Source of the DNA: Porphyromonas pasteri
Lineage (GTDB): Bacteria > Bacteroidota > Bacteroidia > Bacteroidales > Porphyromonadaceae
DNA: 64,000 bases
NCBI RefSeq assembly: GCF_014647755.1
Contig: NZ_BMPU01000004.1
Coordinates: forward strand, 62,001-126,000
Reading direction: 5' to 3'
Shown one piece after another: positions 54,976 to 62,822 of the stretch. Positions within the stretch are counted from its first letter, which is position 1. Every line of letters starts with the position of its first letter. A model generated the notes under the pieces. That model did no database searches. It was not told the origin of the DNA and was given only the letters and a program-made list of their open reading frames with translations. A program made the position numbers and the translations under genes.

Positions 54976-55380
54976 ATGAAACAGCACAAGCCTGACGGAA
55001 GATGTGCCACCTGTCCACGATGGCACAGATGGCACATCAGGATACCGAAGATTGAAGACCAGCAGAAGCTCATCGAGCTATACCGAAGGTCGGGGGCAAA
55101 GACAAAATCAGACTTCCTACGAGCTCGACTCCTAGACGAGAGCTTTAAGGTCATCATCGAGGATGAATCTGCAGAGGAGTACTATCGTAAACTCTCCAGC
55201 ATCACAGCACGGATTCAGAAGATCGCCATCCTCTACAACCAAACAGTGAGGGCTATCAACAGCTACCACTCGGTCAAGGCTGCACAGGTAATGCTTCAAC
55301 GCTTAGAGCAGTACTCCCAGCAAATAATCATCCTTGAGCAACAGGCTATTGAGCTAACCTTAGATTATCAAAAGCGATAA
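54976..55380 (+). CDS. MobC-like relaxosome accessory protein
   Basis: A 134-residue mobilization protein: a ribbon-helix-helix segment (HIRIPKIEDQQKLIELYRRSG, KSDFLRARLLDES) followed by a long helix with SSITARIQKIAILYNQTVRAIN. This is the MobC/BmgB pattern of Bacteroidota mobilizable units. MobC helps the relaxase open DNA at oriT. The expected relaxase gene is absent downstream; instead a short fragment (55409-55600) and the lipoprotein genes follow. Confidence 0.82.
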   Translation: MKQHKPDGRCATCPRWHRWHIRIPKIEDQQKLIELYRRSGAKTKSDFLRARLLDESFKVIIEDESAEEYYRKLSSITARIQKIAILYNQTVRAINSYHSVKAAQVMLQRLEQYSQQIIILEQQAIELTLDYQKR

Positions 55381-55408
55381 ACGCTAAGCATTCGGGCATG
55401 ATGAAACT

Positions 55409-55600
55409 TTGATATTGCCTAGGAGCTACCAATCTATCTCTGTCAGTCCAGAGTTCCTTAACGAAGATGACTCCGATAGTCCCAGCGAGACCATCGATAC
55501 CAACTGTGAGTGCGTGAAGCAAGAGACCCTAAGGCTTATTGTGAGCGAGATAGAGCGAATTAAGAATAATGCTAATCTCAGCCGCATAATCAAGGAGTAG
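55409..55600 (+). other. Short conserved open frame, probably a gene remnant
   Basis: A 63-codon frame (TTG start) after mobC. Its last ~50 codons (LNEDDSDSPSETIDTN, CVKQETLRLIVSEIERIKNN) are homologous codon by codon to the decayed frame at 57414-57565. That suggests a once-real protein end, perhaps from the lost mobilization genes. No start with a good leader is seen, and no family was recognised. Confidence 0.45.
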
Positions 55601-55608
55601 GAAGGTGC

Positions 55609-55983
55609 TTAGAACTCATCATACTCAGAGTATCTGAACCGATCCAAGATTCTTAGTGTGTCGGCTTCGCGGATGTACCAAACCGTGATGAGGCTATCAG
55701 CTTTAATTCTCCAAGTAAACTCCAGGATCCATGTATTGTGTGCTAAGCGCTGCTCCATGGGGAACTGTTGCTCCACGGGATGCCGAAATTCATCATGCTT
55801 CTCCTGCAAGATAAAGCTATCCCGATAAAGTGGCTCATAGAGGCTATCCAGTTCCATGGGTGTGTAACTGATCGGGAGCTTCTGAGGCGGTATGTATTGC
55901 GATTGCTCCCTACTAGGACCTGTGCAGGCGAGGAGACTAGAAATAAAGCAAGAAACCTGAAGAATCTTCGTGAACACACTCAT
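55609..55983 (-). CDS. Small lipoprotein, paralogue 1
   Basis: A 124-residue protein with a lipoprotein signal (QVSCFISSLLAC). The mature part is shared with the proteins at 56047-56427 and 62823-63191: conserved blocks are RDSFILQEKHDEFR, a TWILEFTWRIKADSLITVWY block and READTLRILDRFRYSEYDEF. No known family was recognised. The three copies all lie next to Rhs fragments, so an immunity role against an Rhs toxin is possible but not shown. It converges on the remnant behind mobC. Confidence 0.65.
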   Translation of the reverse strand: MSVFTKILQVSCFISSLLACTGPSREQSQYIPPQKLPISYTPMELDSLYEPLYRDSFILQEKHDEFRHPVEQQFPMEQRLAHNTWILEFTWRIKADSLITVWYIREADTLRILDRFRYSEYDEF

Positions 55984-56046
55984 AAACTACACTTCTATTA
56001 CTTCACTGAATCAGAATAGCGACCAAGGGGAAGGAAAGATCAATGG

Positions 56047-56427
56047 CTAGAACTCATCATGCTCTGAGAATCTGAAGTGTCTCAGTTTCCTCAGCGTGTC
56101 AGCTTCTCTTACATACCAAACGGTGATGAGGCTATCAGCCTTCTCCCGCCAAGTAAACTCCAGGATCCAGGTCTTATGAGCCATCCGTTGCTCCATAGGG
56201 AAGAGCCTCTCTGTCGGATTTCTAAACTCATCGTGTAGCTCCTGCAAGATGAAGCTATCCCGGCAAAGAGGCTGATAGAGCTGATCCAATTCCTGGGGCA
56301 TATAAGTCGTAGGACATACGCTATGAACTTCTCGTTGCTCTTTCCCTCGACAAGAACAAACGACAAGACATACTAAAAGACGCACTCCCCAAAAGAGAGA
56401 ATTGGTTCTGTCCAGATACCAGGCCAT
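56047..56427 (-). CDS. Small lipoprotein, paralogue 2
   Basis: A 126-residue close relative of the 55609-55983 protein (most mature residues identical), with lipobox-like VVCSC after a hydrophobic stretch. The segment FRNPTERLFPMEQRMAHKTW parallels FRHPVEQQFPMEQRLAHNTW in paralogue 1. The two genes are 63 bp apart on the same strand, so they are probably a recent tandem duplication. Function unknown. Confidence 0.65.
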   Translation of the reverse strand: MAWYLDRTNSLFWGVRLLVCLVVCSCRGKEQREVHSVCPTTYMPQELDQLYQPLCRDSFILQELHDEFRNPTERLFPMEQRMAHKTWILEFTWREKADSLITVWYVREADTLRKLRHFRFSEHDEF

Positions 56428-56472
56428 CTATTACTTTATCAATCTTGAAATTACTATCTAAGAGATACTCCT

Positions 56473-56994
56473 TCATATCATCGTCAGCTCACCCGAGGGG
56501 CTGTAGCTATACTGAGTGAGGCCGTAGCGGTCATCCTCGATCGAGAGGAGCCGATCGGCACTGCCCCAGTTGTAGTGGCGGGAGCGGCGCTGCTCCGCAG
56601 AGCGGCGGGTCTTACGATCAACCAAACGGCCGATGTTGTCATAGGCAAAGCTCTGACTAACGCCTCCTGGTAAGAGACGCTCCAGCTCAAAGCCTAGACT
56701 ATCGTACTGATGCTCGCTGGTAAAGCTCGCATCTGTTTCCGCTTCACCGGCTCTGAAGCAAACTAGCTCGCCATAAGCATTGCGCTCATAGCTCAGCTGA
56801 GCGCCGAGACTGCTCCGTAAAGATACGATAAGTCCGTGTTTGTCATAGCTTCGCTCGATGAGATGTGCATCACAACGCTCCTCAACAGGCAAGCTGAGAT
56901 TATTGCAGCGGAAGCTTACCCGGGCGTGTTCATTCAGCACCTCTCGTAGGTACCCTGATAGTTTGAGTGAACTAGTACCTCCTTCATGGGTCAC
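56473..56994 (-). pseudogene. Rhs/YD-repeat protein fragment
   Basis: A 173-codon open piece of an Rhs protein. YD-type repeats are visible in SYDKHGLIVSLRSSLGAQLS, YDSLGFELERLLPGG and AYDNIGRLVDRKTRRSAEQR. It ends abruptly at GELTMI, where intact Rhs proteins continue into the core. The N-terminal side runs into a decayed stretch (57000-57190) with stops. Rhs proteins are large polymorphic toxins or surface proteins. This piece cannot work alone, and part of it is repeated at 61884-62179. Confidence 0.75.
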
Positions 56995-57293
56995 CTTAGC
57001 GACCTATGGTGGGTCCTCGAGACTATCCCTAGTTAGCTTTGTTGACGACCTATCAGGTCTACCCTTGAGGCGAGAGGACTCTCCGCGTTGGGCTAGCGAC
57101 TCGTGTATGATCTTCCGATACGCACCCGAGCTGGCAACTGAGACTGTGAAGATAATTGAGGTCGAATCATGGTACACTAAAGGAATGAGACCTGTATAAG
57201 TTTGCGGGAATGTAAAGCTAGTAGCTCCTCAAGCATAGATAGAAAAGCAATACGATAGCCAAGAGGATAAGGAAGCCACTGACAATACACAAG
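56735..57293. repeat. Direct repeat, left copy (Rhs fragment to small membrane protein)
   Basis: About 559 bp aligned to 61884-62463 in the same orientation, with scattered substitutions and a small insertion in the right copy. It includes part of the Rhs frame and the C-terminal part of the small membrane protein. Homology stops sharply after gacaatacacaag at 57293. Confidence 0.85.
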
Positions 57294-57451
57294 GCATGTT
57301 TGTGGGTGTAGCCTCTGATAACTTTGACGAGCACACAGAACAGAAGATTCTCCATGCCGAGATTGTTGTGAATTTTGCCGAGGAGAAGGAGTAGCAGCCC
57401 ATTCCCATCATCGCTAACTTCCAAAACGAAGAAGGCTCCGACAATCTCCAT
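57218..57451 (-). pseudogene. Small membrane protein, hybrid/truncated copy
   Basis: A 77-codon frame whose last 24 residues (CIVSGFLILLAIVLLFYLCL, then RSY) match the end of the intact protein at 62391-62669. The N-terminal part has no relation to that protein and is antisense to a decayed frame (57300-57565), so the start of this gene was replaced at the 57293 junction. It is probably not functional. Confidence 0.6.
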
Positions 57452-57565
57452 GAGACTATCGAAACCAACTATTGAATGGTGAAGCAGGACATCCTATCCC
57501 TTGTCACCAGCAAGATTGAGCGGATTTAGAATAAGCCAAATTCGAAGCTGCTGATTAAGAAGTAA
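57300..57565 (+). pseudogene. Decayed plus-strand frame homologous to 55450-55600
   Basis: Read in one frame this stretch gives a protein-like sequence (GMFVGVASDNFDEHTEQKIL, IVVNFAEEKE) broken by stops at 57392, 57473 and 57527. Its last ~50 codons (NEEGSDNLHETIETN, MVKQDILSLVTSKIERI) match the remnant behind mobC. It is likely the relic of a second mobilizable-element end. Family unknown. Confidence 0.55.
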
Positions 57566-57570
57566 TCAAT

Positions 57571-59580
57571 CTACTGTAATCCCAATTTGTGGAAGAAAAT
57601 GGCGTTCCTCATTTTCGCATCTTCTACGACCTTCTTAAAACTCATTATTTGAACATAGGCATTATAGGCTTTCATATATCCCATATATCCTTCGCCATCT
57701 GGAGTCTGAGTGAGGCTAGCTTCATCTGCAAACTGTTGAATTCGAGGAACTATATCAGCCACAATATATAAGTAAATAGGAGTATACTGTGCATCTACCT
57801 TGATATTCTCAGACCCATCTGGCACTTCATATTTCCCCTCTAGTATCTTGCGAGCATATCGGCAAGCTTGTGTTATAGGGTTCTCTGAGTCACTATACTC
57901 TTTTCTACGAGGTCTCTTAAACTCATATATAGAGATTGGAGAGGTAATCACGTTATCTCCATTTCTCATAAAGACTTTCTCATCAAAGAACGCAACTAGA
58001 TCAGGTTCATCATGGTCCTTTGATGATATAACCTTATCCGAAGCTATATACTTTGAAAAAACAAGTCTCTCATCAAGTAGCCACAAGTTATGTTCATCAT
58101 ACCTTGTATCAAGGCTTGTCTTTCTCATAGGATAAATGATATTGTGGATATCAGATTCTAGATGAGCTTTCCCATCTTCTTTTCTAGCTCTAAGAGCATC
58201 AAACAAGTCAAGCACCCTTTTCCTATTGCACACATAATGAATAAGATCATTTTTTCCAGCCTCTGTAACAGCTTGTAATATCATATCAATCTGCTTTCCT
58301 AGTACGTCAAGAGGAGAGTCTATATCTTGATTCTGATTTAGCACGTTTATGGCATTACGTGCAGCTTGTTCCTTTTGGAATTTACATTCCTGAAATTTCA
58401 TTTCTATTTCCTGCTCAGATATAGACATTGGCATACTATCTACGTCTATGTCGTTCTCTAGAAATTTATGCCAAGGTGCTTTTTGTGCCACATACTGGCT
58501 AACCTTCTTCTTTTTTTCCTCTAATCGTTCATGAACCTCATCCTTGAAACATTCTTTGACTACATCTGCTGCAGCTTTTTCAATGTCAGACTCTGATATT
58601 TCAGCAAACAAATCATCTCCCGTTTTGGATATGGTAAAAGCATCTCGCTCAACTGTCACATTCTCATCAAGAAAATCTCCAATGACATAAGCCTTTACAA
58701 CATAGTTCTTTGTTGATCCTTTAGAGTCGACCATTATCAAAGGGGACTTGAACTCTGGAATGTATTTATGCATAGGAGTATCTGTAACCTCTCTTTTATT
58801 AGCAGTAAGGCTAATTTTGCTACTCATAGTAGAGAAAAATATCTTATATACTTGTACTTTGAGCTGGATACTTAGGTTATTCTTACTCTTAAGAGGCAAT
58901 GGGGCTTCTTTTACTAAATTAATATCCCTATCTTCTCCAATATAATCGTTGAGACAGATCTCTTCACTACCATCCTCTTCTCTCAGTATAATCTGTGGCA
59001 TACTTTTGGTATTATCGACAAAAAAAACAAGAAGACGTTCCACTAATTTTCTAGCAATAACTTCAAGTCCCTTATCGATATTACTGTTTTTCAAAATGGA
59101 CATTAGATGTAATGTTGTCCCAGTTTGGTTATGTCCCGACACCTCCTCTTCAACCTCATCTACAATGATGTCATTCTTCTTACCAAAGGCAAAGGAACGT
59201 TTTCTCATTTCCCCCTTATCATTACGGAAGTAGCTTTCTACTTGCACCCTATCAAAGTATTTCAAGTACATAAAACGACCAAATCCCTTTCCTCCTTTCT
59301 CATACTTGAAACTGCTGCGAAAGGTATCAAAAGACTCTCTATTTTCTCGATTGAACCCGACTCCATTGTCTACGACATCTATTGATATGATGCTTCCCTT
59401 AACTTGATTTCCTTCAAGGTCAGAGTTTATAGGTTCTCGCTTGACAATAACCTCAACATGTCCCTTGGGTGAGTCCCCAATAGCATCAACTGAGTTGCAA
59501 ACCGCCTCGATAATGGGAGTAAGATAAGTTGTTTTACTCCTGATGTCGCGAACTATACCTAGGATATTGATTTTACTCAT
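57571..59580 (-). CDS. GHKL (Hsp90/MutL-like) ATPase fused to a PD-(D/E)XK nuclease domain
   Basis: A 669-residue protein. Its N-terminal 110 residues hold a GHKL ATP site: N-box EAVCNSVDA (25-33), G1 DNGVGF (71-76) and G2 GGKGFGRF (96-103). A middle region with coiled-coil character follows. Near the C-terminus, D527 in EPDLVAFF and E553-x-K555 in IYEFKRP form a PD-(D/E)XK nuclease core, followed by ITQACRYARKI. An ATP-driven clamp joined to a nuclease suggests action on foreign or damaged DNA. I know no named system with exactly this build. It is the last gene of a three-gene operon, 26 bp after the SLOG-like gene. Confidence 0.78.
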   Translation of the reverse strand: MSKINILGIVRDIRSKTTYLTPIIEAVCNSVDAIGDSPKGHVEVIVKREPINSDLEGNQVKGSIISIDVVDNGVGFNRENRESFDTFRSSFKYEKGGKGFGRFMYLKYFDRVQVESYFRNDKGEMRKRSFAFGKKNDIIVDEVEEEVSGHNQTGTTLHLMSILKNSNIDKGLEVIARKLVERLLVFFVDNTKSMPQIILREEDGSEEICLNDYIGEDRDINLVKEAPLPLKSKNNLSIQLKVQVYKIFFSTMSSKISLTANKREVTDTPMHKYIPEFKSPLIMVDSKGSTKNYVVKAYVIGDFLDENVTVERDAFTISKTGDDLFAEISESDIEKAAADVVKECFKDEVHERLEEKKKKVSQYVAQKAPWHKFLENDIDVDSMPMSISEQEIEMKFQECKFQKEQAARNAINVLNQNQDIDSPLDVLGKQIDMILQAVTEAGKNDLIHYVCNRKRVLDLFDALRARKEDGKAHLESDIHNIIYPMRKTSLDTRYDEHNLWLLDERLVFSKYIASDKVISSKDHDEPDLVAFFDEKVFMRNGDNVITSPISIYEFKRPRRKEYSDSENPITQACRYARKILEGKYEVPDGSENIKVDAQYTPIYLYIVADIVPRIQQFADEASLTQTPDGEGYMGYMKAYNAYVQIMSFKKVVEDAKMRNAIFFHKLGLQ

Positions 59581-59606
59581 AATGGTATACTTAATTAAGC
59601 AACTAT

Positions 59607-60074
59607 TTATTTGTTACTATGTTGCAATAGCTCTACCTTATTCTGATACTTCCGATAATACTCCCACAGCGAACTATCCTCATGAATATATCCAAAGAGA
59701 AGATGCCCAGCCTGTTGGGAAATGTAATCATTGCGAAGATCTGCAGTAGGCTTGCTTACTCGGCTTGCCTCAGGGGATGTGCTCACAATAAGCATACGTC
59801 CTTCATCATAAGCAGACTGCCATTCGGCTGGGATCGTAGCGTACGGCTTGCATGCTAAGACCACAATGACGCTATGCCCCCCTTTGCCCAAAAGCAACTG
59901 TAAAACATCACGTTCGATGGGCGAGTGAAAGCCACTCATCAAGACTCGTCCACTGGGCAAGGTCGTTGCCCAATCGCAGCAGGGGAATATAGCTCGGTTG
60001 CTCACCCTGCTAGAGCAGAGGAAGCCGAGCTTATAAGCGTTGAGGTGTTTTTGGTTGTCGAGATATTTATGCAT
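59607..60074 (-). CDS. DprA/SLOG-like Rossmann-fold protein
   Basis: A 155-residue protein resembling the SLOG (DprA/LOG) superfamily. GRVLMSGFHSPIERDVLQLLL parallels the DprA 'SGxA.GID...H..AL' region. VIVVLACKPYATIPAEW, GRMLIVSTSPEAS and LRNDYISQQAGHLLFGYI parallel the later 'RNR..I' part. It lacks the DprA partner domains. SLOG proteins bind nucleotides or nucleic-acid-derived ligands and recur in defence systems. It starts 4 bp past the AlbA_2 gene stop and ends 26 bp before the GHKL-nuclease gene. Confidence 0.65.
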   Translation of the reverse strand: MHKYLDNQKHLNAYKLGFLCSSRVSNRAIFPCCDWATTLPSGRVLMSGFHSPIERDVLQLLLGKGGHSVIVVLACKPYATIPAEWQSAYDEGRMLIVSTSPEASRVSKPTADLRNDYISQQAGHLLFGYIHEDSSLWEYYRKYQNKVELLQHSNK

Positions 60075-60078
60075 AGGC

Positions 60079-61569
60079 TTACGCTTGTTTTAGACGATAG
60101 CATTGATTGCGGCTAGTTGGTTTGTCTGGAATGGTTAGCTCTATGATGCCAGCCTGAAGCATCTTCGTTAGGTATCTATTACGGACTGTTCGGTCTGTTA
60201 TCCCCAGTATCACAGACAACTCGGACGCCTTATGAGGCTCTATCAAGTGGCGGATAAGTACATACAAGTTTTTCTCCTCTTTGCTTGGAAAGTACTTGGG
60301 TACTAACTTGGTAAACAACTTGGTAAACAACTTGGTAAAATCGTCCTCAGACGTCATCGTTTTGCTCTGATTATCCGTCATTTCGAGCGCCGAGTAGCTT
60401 GTCACCTCAAAGGCTGTGATCTTGGTAATATCGAAGTGAGGCTCAGCTCCTCCATTTTCCAACATCAAGCGTTTGACACGACTAATACCTCTGTTAAACA
60501 TATTGACATAGCCTAGTATCTTGAGAGCTTGAGCGATAATCGGATTGCGATAATCATTGACATTAGGGAAGTTTTCTGGGCGAGCTTTGCCATAGAGTCC
60601 TCCAGGATTCATAATCTCGATACGATCGTCAAACTGATAGAAGCGCGTGGGGGCATGAGACTGGTAGTCGCGATGCATACACGCATTCAGTATTAGCTCA
60701 CGCAAAGCCTCCTTGGGATAGTTGGACTGATTCTTCTCTCTGAGACTACTCACTGCGATAGGGCGTGTGTTAACCACGCCATAGTCTATAAACACTTCGA
60801 GCTGTGGCATCATTCTGCTTAGGCTACTATTGAAGGGCTTGTCGTCTAGAATTTCTCCCCCTTTGTCTAAGCCAGCAAAGCGAACATATTGTAGATACAT
60901 CCCAGGCAGAAACTGCTTAGGCTTCTTCCCAAACAATATGATGCAGGCATTCGTGGGACAATGGCGTTGCAAATCATAAAGCCCCAATGACGCCATTTGC
61001 TCTTCGATAGGTCGAGAGTCATTCAGGAGCTCTTCTGCATCTACAGCCTTAGGAATGTATTCCTTGCGGATGAAGTCAATATCCACATCTTCAAGTGTAG
61101 CTCTGTCACAAGGCAAAGCATCATAGGATGCCATATTGCTCATACGCTTCTCTGTGAGGATGCGCTCCTCGTCGAGGGTAGCAATATCTCTACGCGGACC
61201 AATACGGATAAAAGTGCGACCACGATAACGAACAGGCGGAGAGAAGGCGGGCTGCACCTCAACAATAAGCAGGTCGCCTCCCTCCAGCTCATAGCGTTCG
61301 CAGGTCATCATGGGGATCGGCAAGATGTTGCCATCGCTTCGAATGCCTGCTATCTTCTGATAAAGCTCATCGTCTACTTTCAAGCCCGACAGCTCACCGT
61401 TATCCTTTGCGCCAATGATGAGGTAGCCATTCTGGCGAGAATTGCTCATATCATTACTAAAAGCACAAATAGCCTCTTGAAACTTATCCATATTCGTTGT
61501 ACTCTCCGTACGCTCTATGCGTGAGGTCTCTGTACTATGGAGTAAGCTTTGTATTTCTTCTATTGCCAT
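60079..61569 (-). CDS. AlbA_2 (Schlafen-like) ATP-binding protein with winged-helix C-terminus
   Basis: A 496-residue protein: an AlbA_2 domain (about residues 15-130, with NGYLIIGAKDNGELSGL and FIRIGPRRDIATLDEER) and a HATPase_c_4-like region (ELILNACMHRDYQSHAPTRF, DRIEIMNPGG). A C-terminal winged helix (HKASELSVILGITDRTVRNR) completes it. Proteins of this build are often called transcriptional regulators. Residues 411-422 are FTKL three times over, encoded by a 12-bp tandem repeat. It is the first gene of the operon with the SLOG-like and GHKL-nuclease genes, so it may be its regulator or sensor. Confidence 0.85.
   Translation of the reverse strand: MAIEEIQSLLHSTETSRIERTESTTNMDKFQEAICAFSNDMSNSRQNGYLIIGAKDNGELSGLKVDDELYQKIAGIRSDGNILPIPMMTCERYELEGGDLLIVEVQPAFSPPVRYRGRTFIRIGPRRDIATLDEERILTEKRMSNMASYDALPCDRATLEDVDIDFIRKEYIPKAVDAEELLNDSRPIEEQMASLGLYDLQRHCPTNACIILFGKKPKQFLPGMYLQYVRFAGLDKGGEILDDKPFNSSLSRMMPQLEVFIDYGVVNTRPIAVSSLREKNQSNYPKEALRELILNACMHRDYQSHAPTRFYQFDDRIEIMNPGGLYGKARPENFPNVNDYRNPIIAQALKILGYVNMFNRGISRVKRLMLENGGAEPHFDITKITAFEVTSYSALEMTDNQSKTMTSEDDFTKLFTKLFTKLVPKYFPSKEEKNLYVLIRHLIEPHKASELSVILGITDRTVRNRYLTKMLQAGIIELTIPDKPTSRNQCYRLKQA
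60305..60340 (-). repeat. 12-bp in-frame tandem repeat (FTKL x3) in the AlbA_2 gene
   Basis: On the plus strand aacttggtaaac is repeated at 60305, 60317 and 60329 (last copy ends aaaa). Twelve bases keep the frame, so copy number changes would only alter the linker length. Confidence 0.9.
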
Positions 61570-61883
61570 AGCTCAATGTTTCTTATCCTAATTACTCCTC
61601 GTGCAACTCATCGCCCATACGACACCCGATGTCGTAGTTGTTCAAACTGATGATTAAGAAAATCCACCTTAGAAATCTTATCAAATAACTCTTGATTAAT
61701 AATCTAGCTATGAACTTCTGTTGTTATAAATTCCATCCGTGCTGTTTTAAGCATTCTTTCGGCTAAAGTTAGGAATCCTGTAACGTATGGTTCCATCTAA
61801 ATTAATGCACCATCATTCTTCCCTTTTCCATCTGCATGCCATCGAATCTTAAATAGGGGGAGATCCCCGTCCATACTCCACTC

Positions 61884-62179
61884 GTCTCCGCTTCACCAGC
61901 TCTGAAGTAAACTAGCTCGCCATAAGCATTACGCTCATAGTTAAGCTAGGCTCCGAGACTGCTCCGTAAAGATACGATAAGTCCGTGTTTGTCATAGCTT
62001 CGCTCGATGAGATGTGCATCACAACGCTCCTCGACAGGCAAGCCGAAGTTGTTGTCGCGGGAGCTTACCCGGGCGTGCTCATTCATTGCCTCGCGTATGC
62101 GCCCCAATAGTTCGGGTAAACTAGTCACCCATTCATGGGTCGCTGGAGGGAGCCATGAATGGGGTACCTTGGCTACCAA
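61884..62179 (-). pseudogene. Rhs fragment, decayed second copy
   Basis: It has the same Rhs segment as 56738-56994 (VEERCDAHLIERSYDKHGLI, SLRSSLGA), but the codon after SSLGA is TAG instead of CAG, giving a stop. Beyond it the homologous frame goes on (NYERNAYGELVYFRAGEAET) until homology ends at 61884. The upstream part (62180-62390) is likewise decayed. Confidence 0.75.
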
Positions 62180-62463
62180 TGATGGGCTATCGAGACTACC
62201 CTTGGTTAGTTTTCTTGACGACCTGCCTGATCTTCCCTCGAGACGACAGGACTCTCCACATTGGGCCAGCTACTCGAGAATGATCTTCCGATATGATCTC
62301 AAGCTCAACCCTGATGTTGCTGGAAGCATTGCAGCCGGATCCTGGAGCACTGAAGGAATGAGCCCTGTACAAATTCACTAGACTGCAGAGCTAGTAGCTC
62401 CGTAAGAAGAGATAGAAAAATACGACAGCTAAGAGGATAAGGAGGGCACTGACGATACACAAG
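61884..62463. repeat. Direct repeat, right copy
   Basis: About 580 bp aligned with 56735-57293 in the same orientation. The two copies enclose the decayed frame and the three-gene operon (57294-61883). The 61570-61883 stretch left of it holds no recognisable gene. Confidence 0.85.
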
Positions 62464-62669
62464 CTTGTGCGACCTAGGAAGTCTTCGATCATATGCCATC
62501 CACTATCGTGCCCAGCAGGGCGTACAGCCCAATCCTTGTTGCAGATGATCCCAACGAGGTATATGATGAAGACAAGGATAATGATGAGGTATGCCCAACT
62601 AGGATGAGCAAAAAACTGAGCCTTAAGGGCCAGCCCTAAGTGCTCAATATGCTGTTGAAGACTTTCCAT
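62391..62669 (-). CDS. Small two-helix membrane protein next to the Rhs fragment
   Basis: A 92-residue protein with two membrane helices (AYLIIILVFIIYLVGII and LCIVSALLILLAVVFFYLFL) around a polar loop with conserved-looking W and H residues. The C-terminal helix is shared with the truncated copy at 57218-57293. It lies directly upstream of an Rhs fragment in the direction of transcription, so an accessory or immunity role is possible. No family recognised. Confidence 0.6.
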   Translation of the reverse strand: MESLQQHIEHLGLALKAQFFAHPSWAYLIIILVFIIYLVGIICNKDWAVRPAGHDSGWHMIEDFLGRTSLCIVSALLILLAVVFFYLFLRSY

Positions 62670-62822
62670 CAGTTTGTAGTATTTGAGGTGGATACTGTGC
62701 CATTATCTTCTTAAACCAATGTAGCACATTAGATCAAGAAGCTGGAGCTCTGTCGTCCTGGCGGAAACGAAATGGAGGGAAGTAAGCCCCTAAGCTTGGC
62801 CAACCATGTAAGATGTCAGCAT

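Noticed and set aside
62196-62378. 60-codon minus-strand gene
   Set aside because: It is part of the decayed Rhs direct repeat; the matching left copy reads differently in this frame and neither looks constrained.
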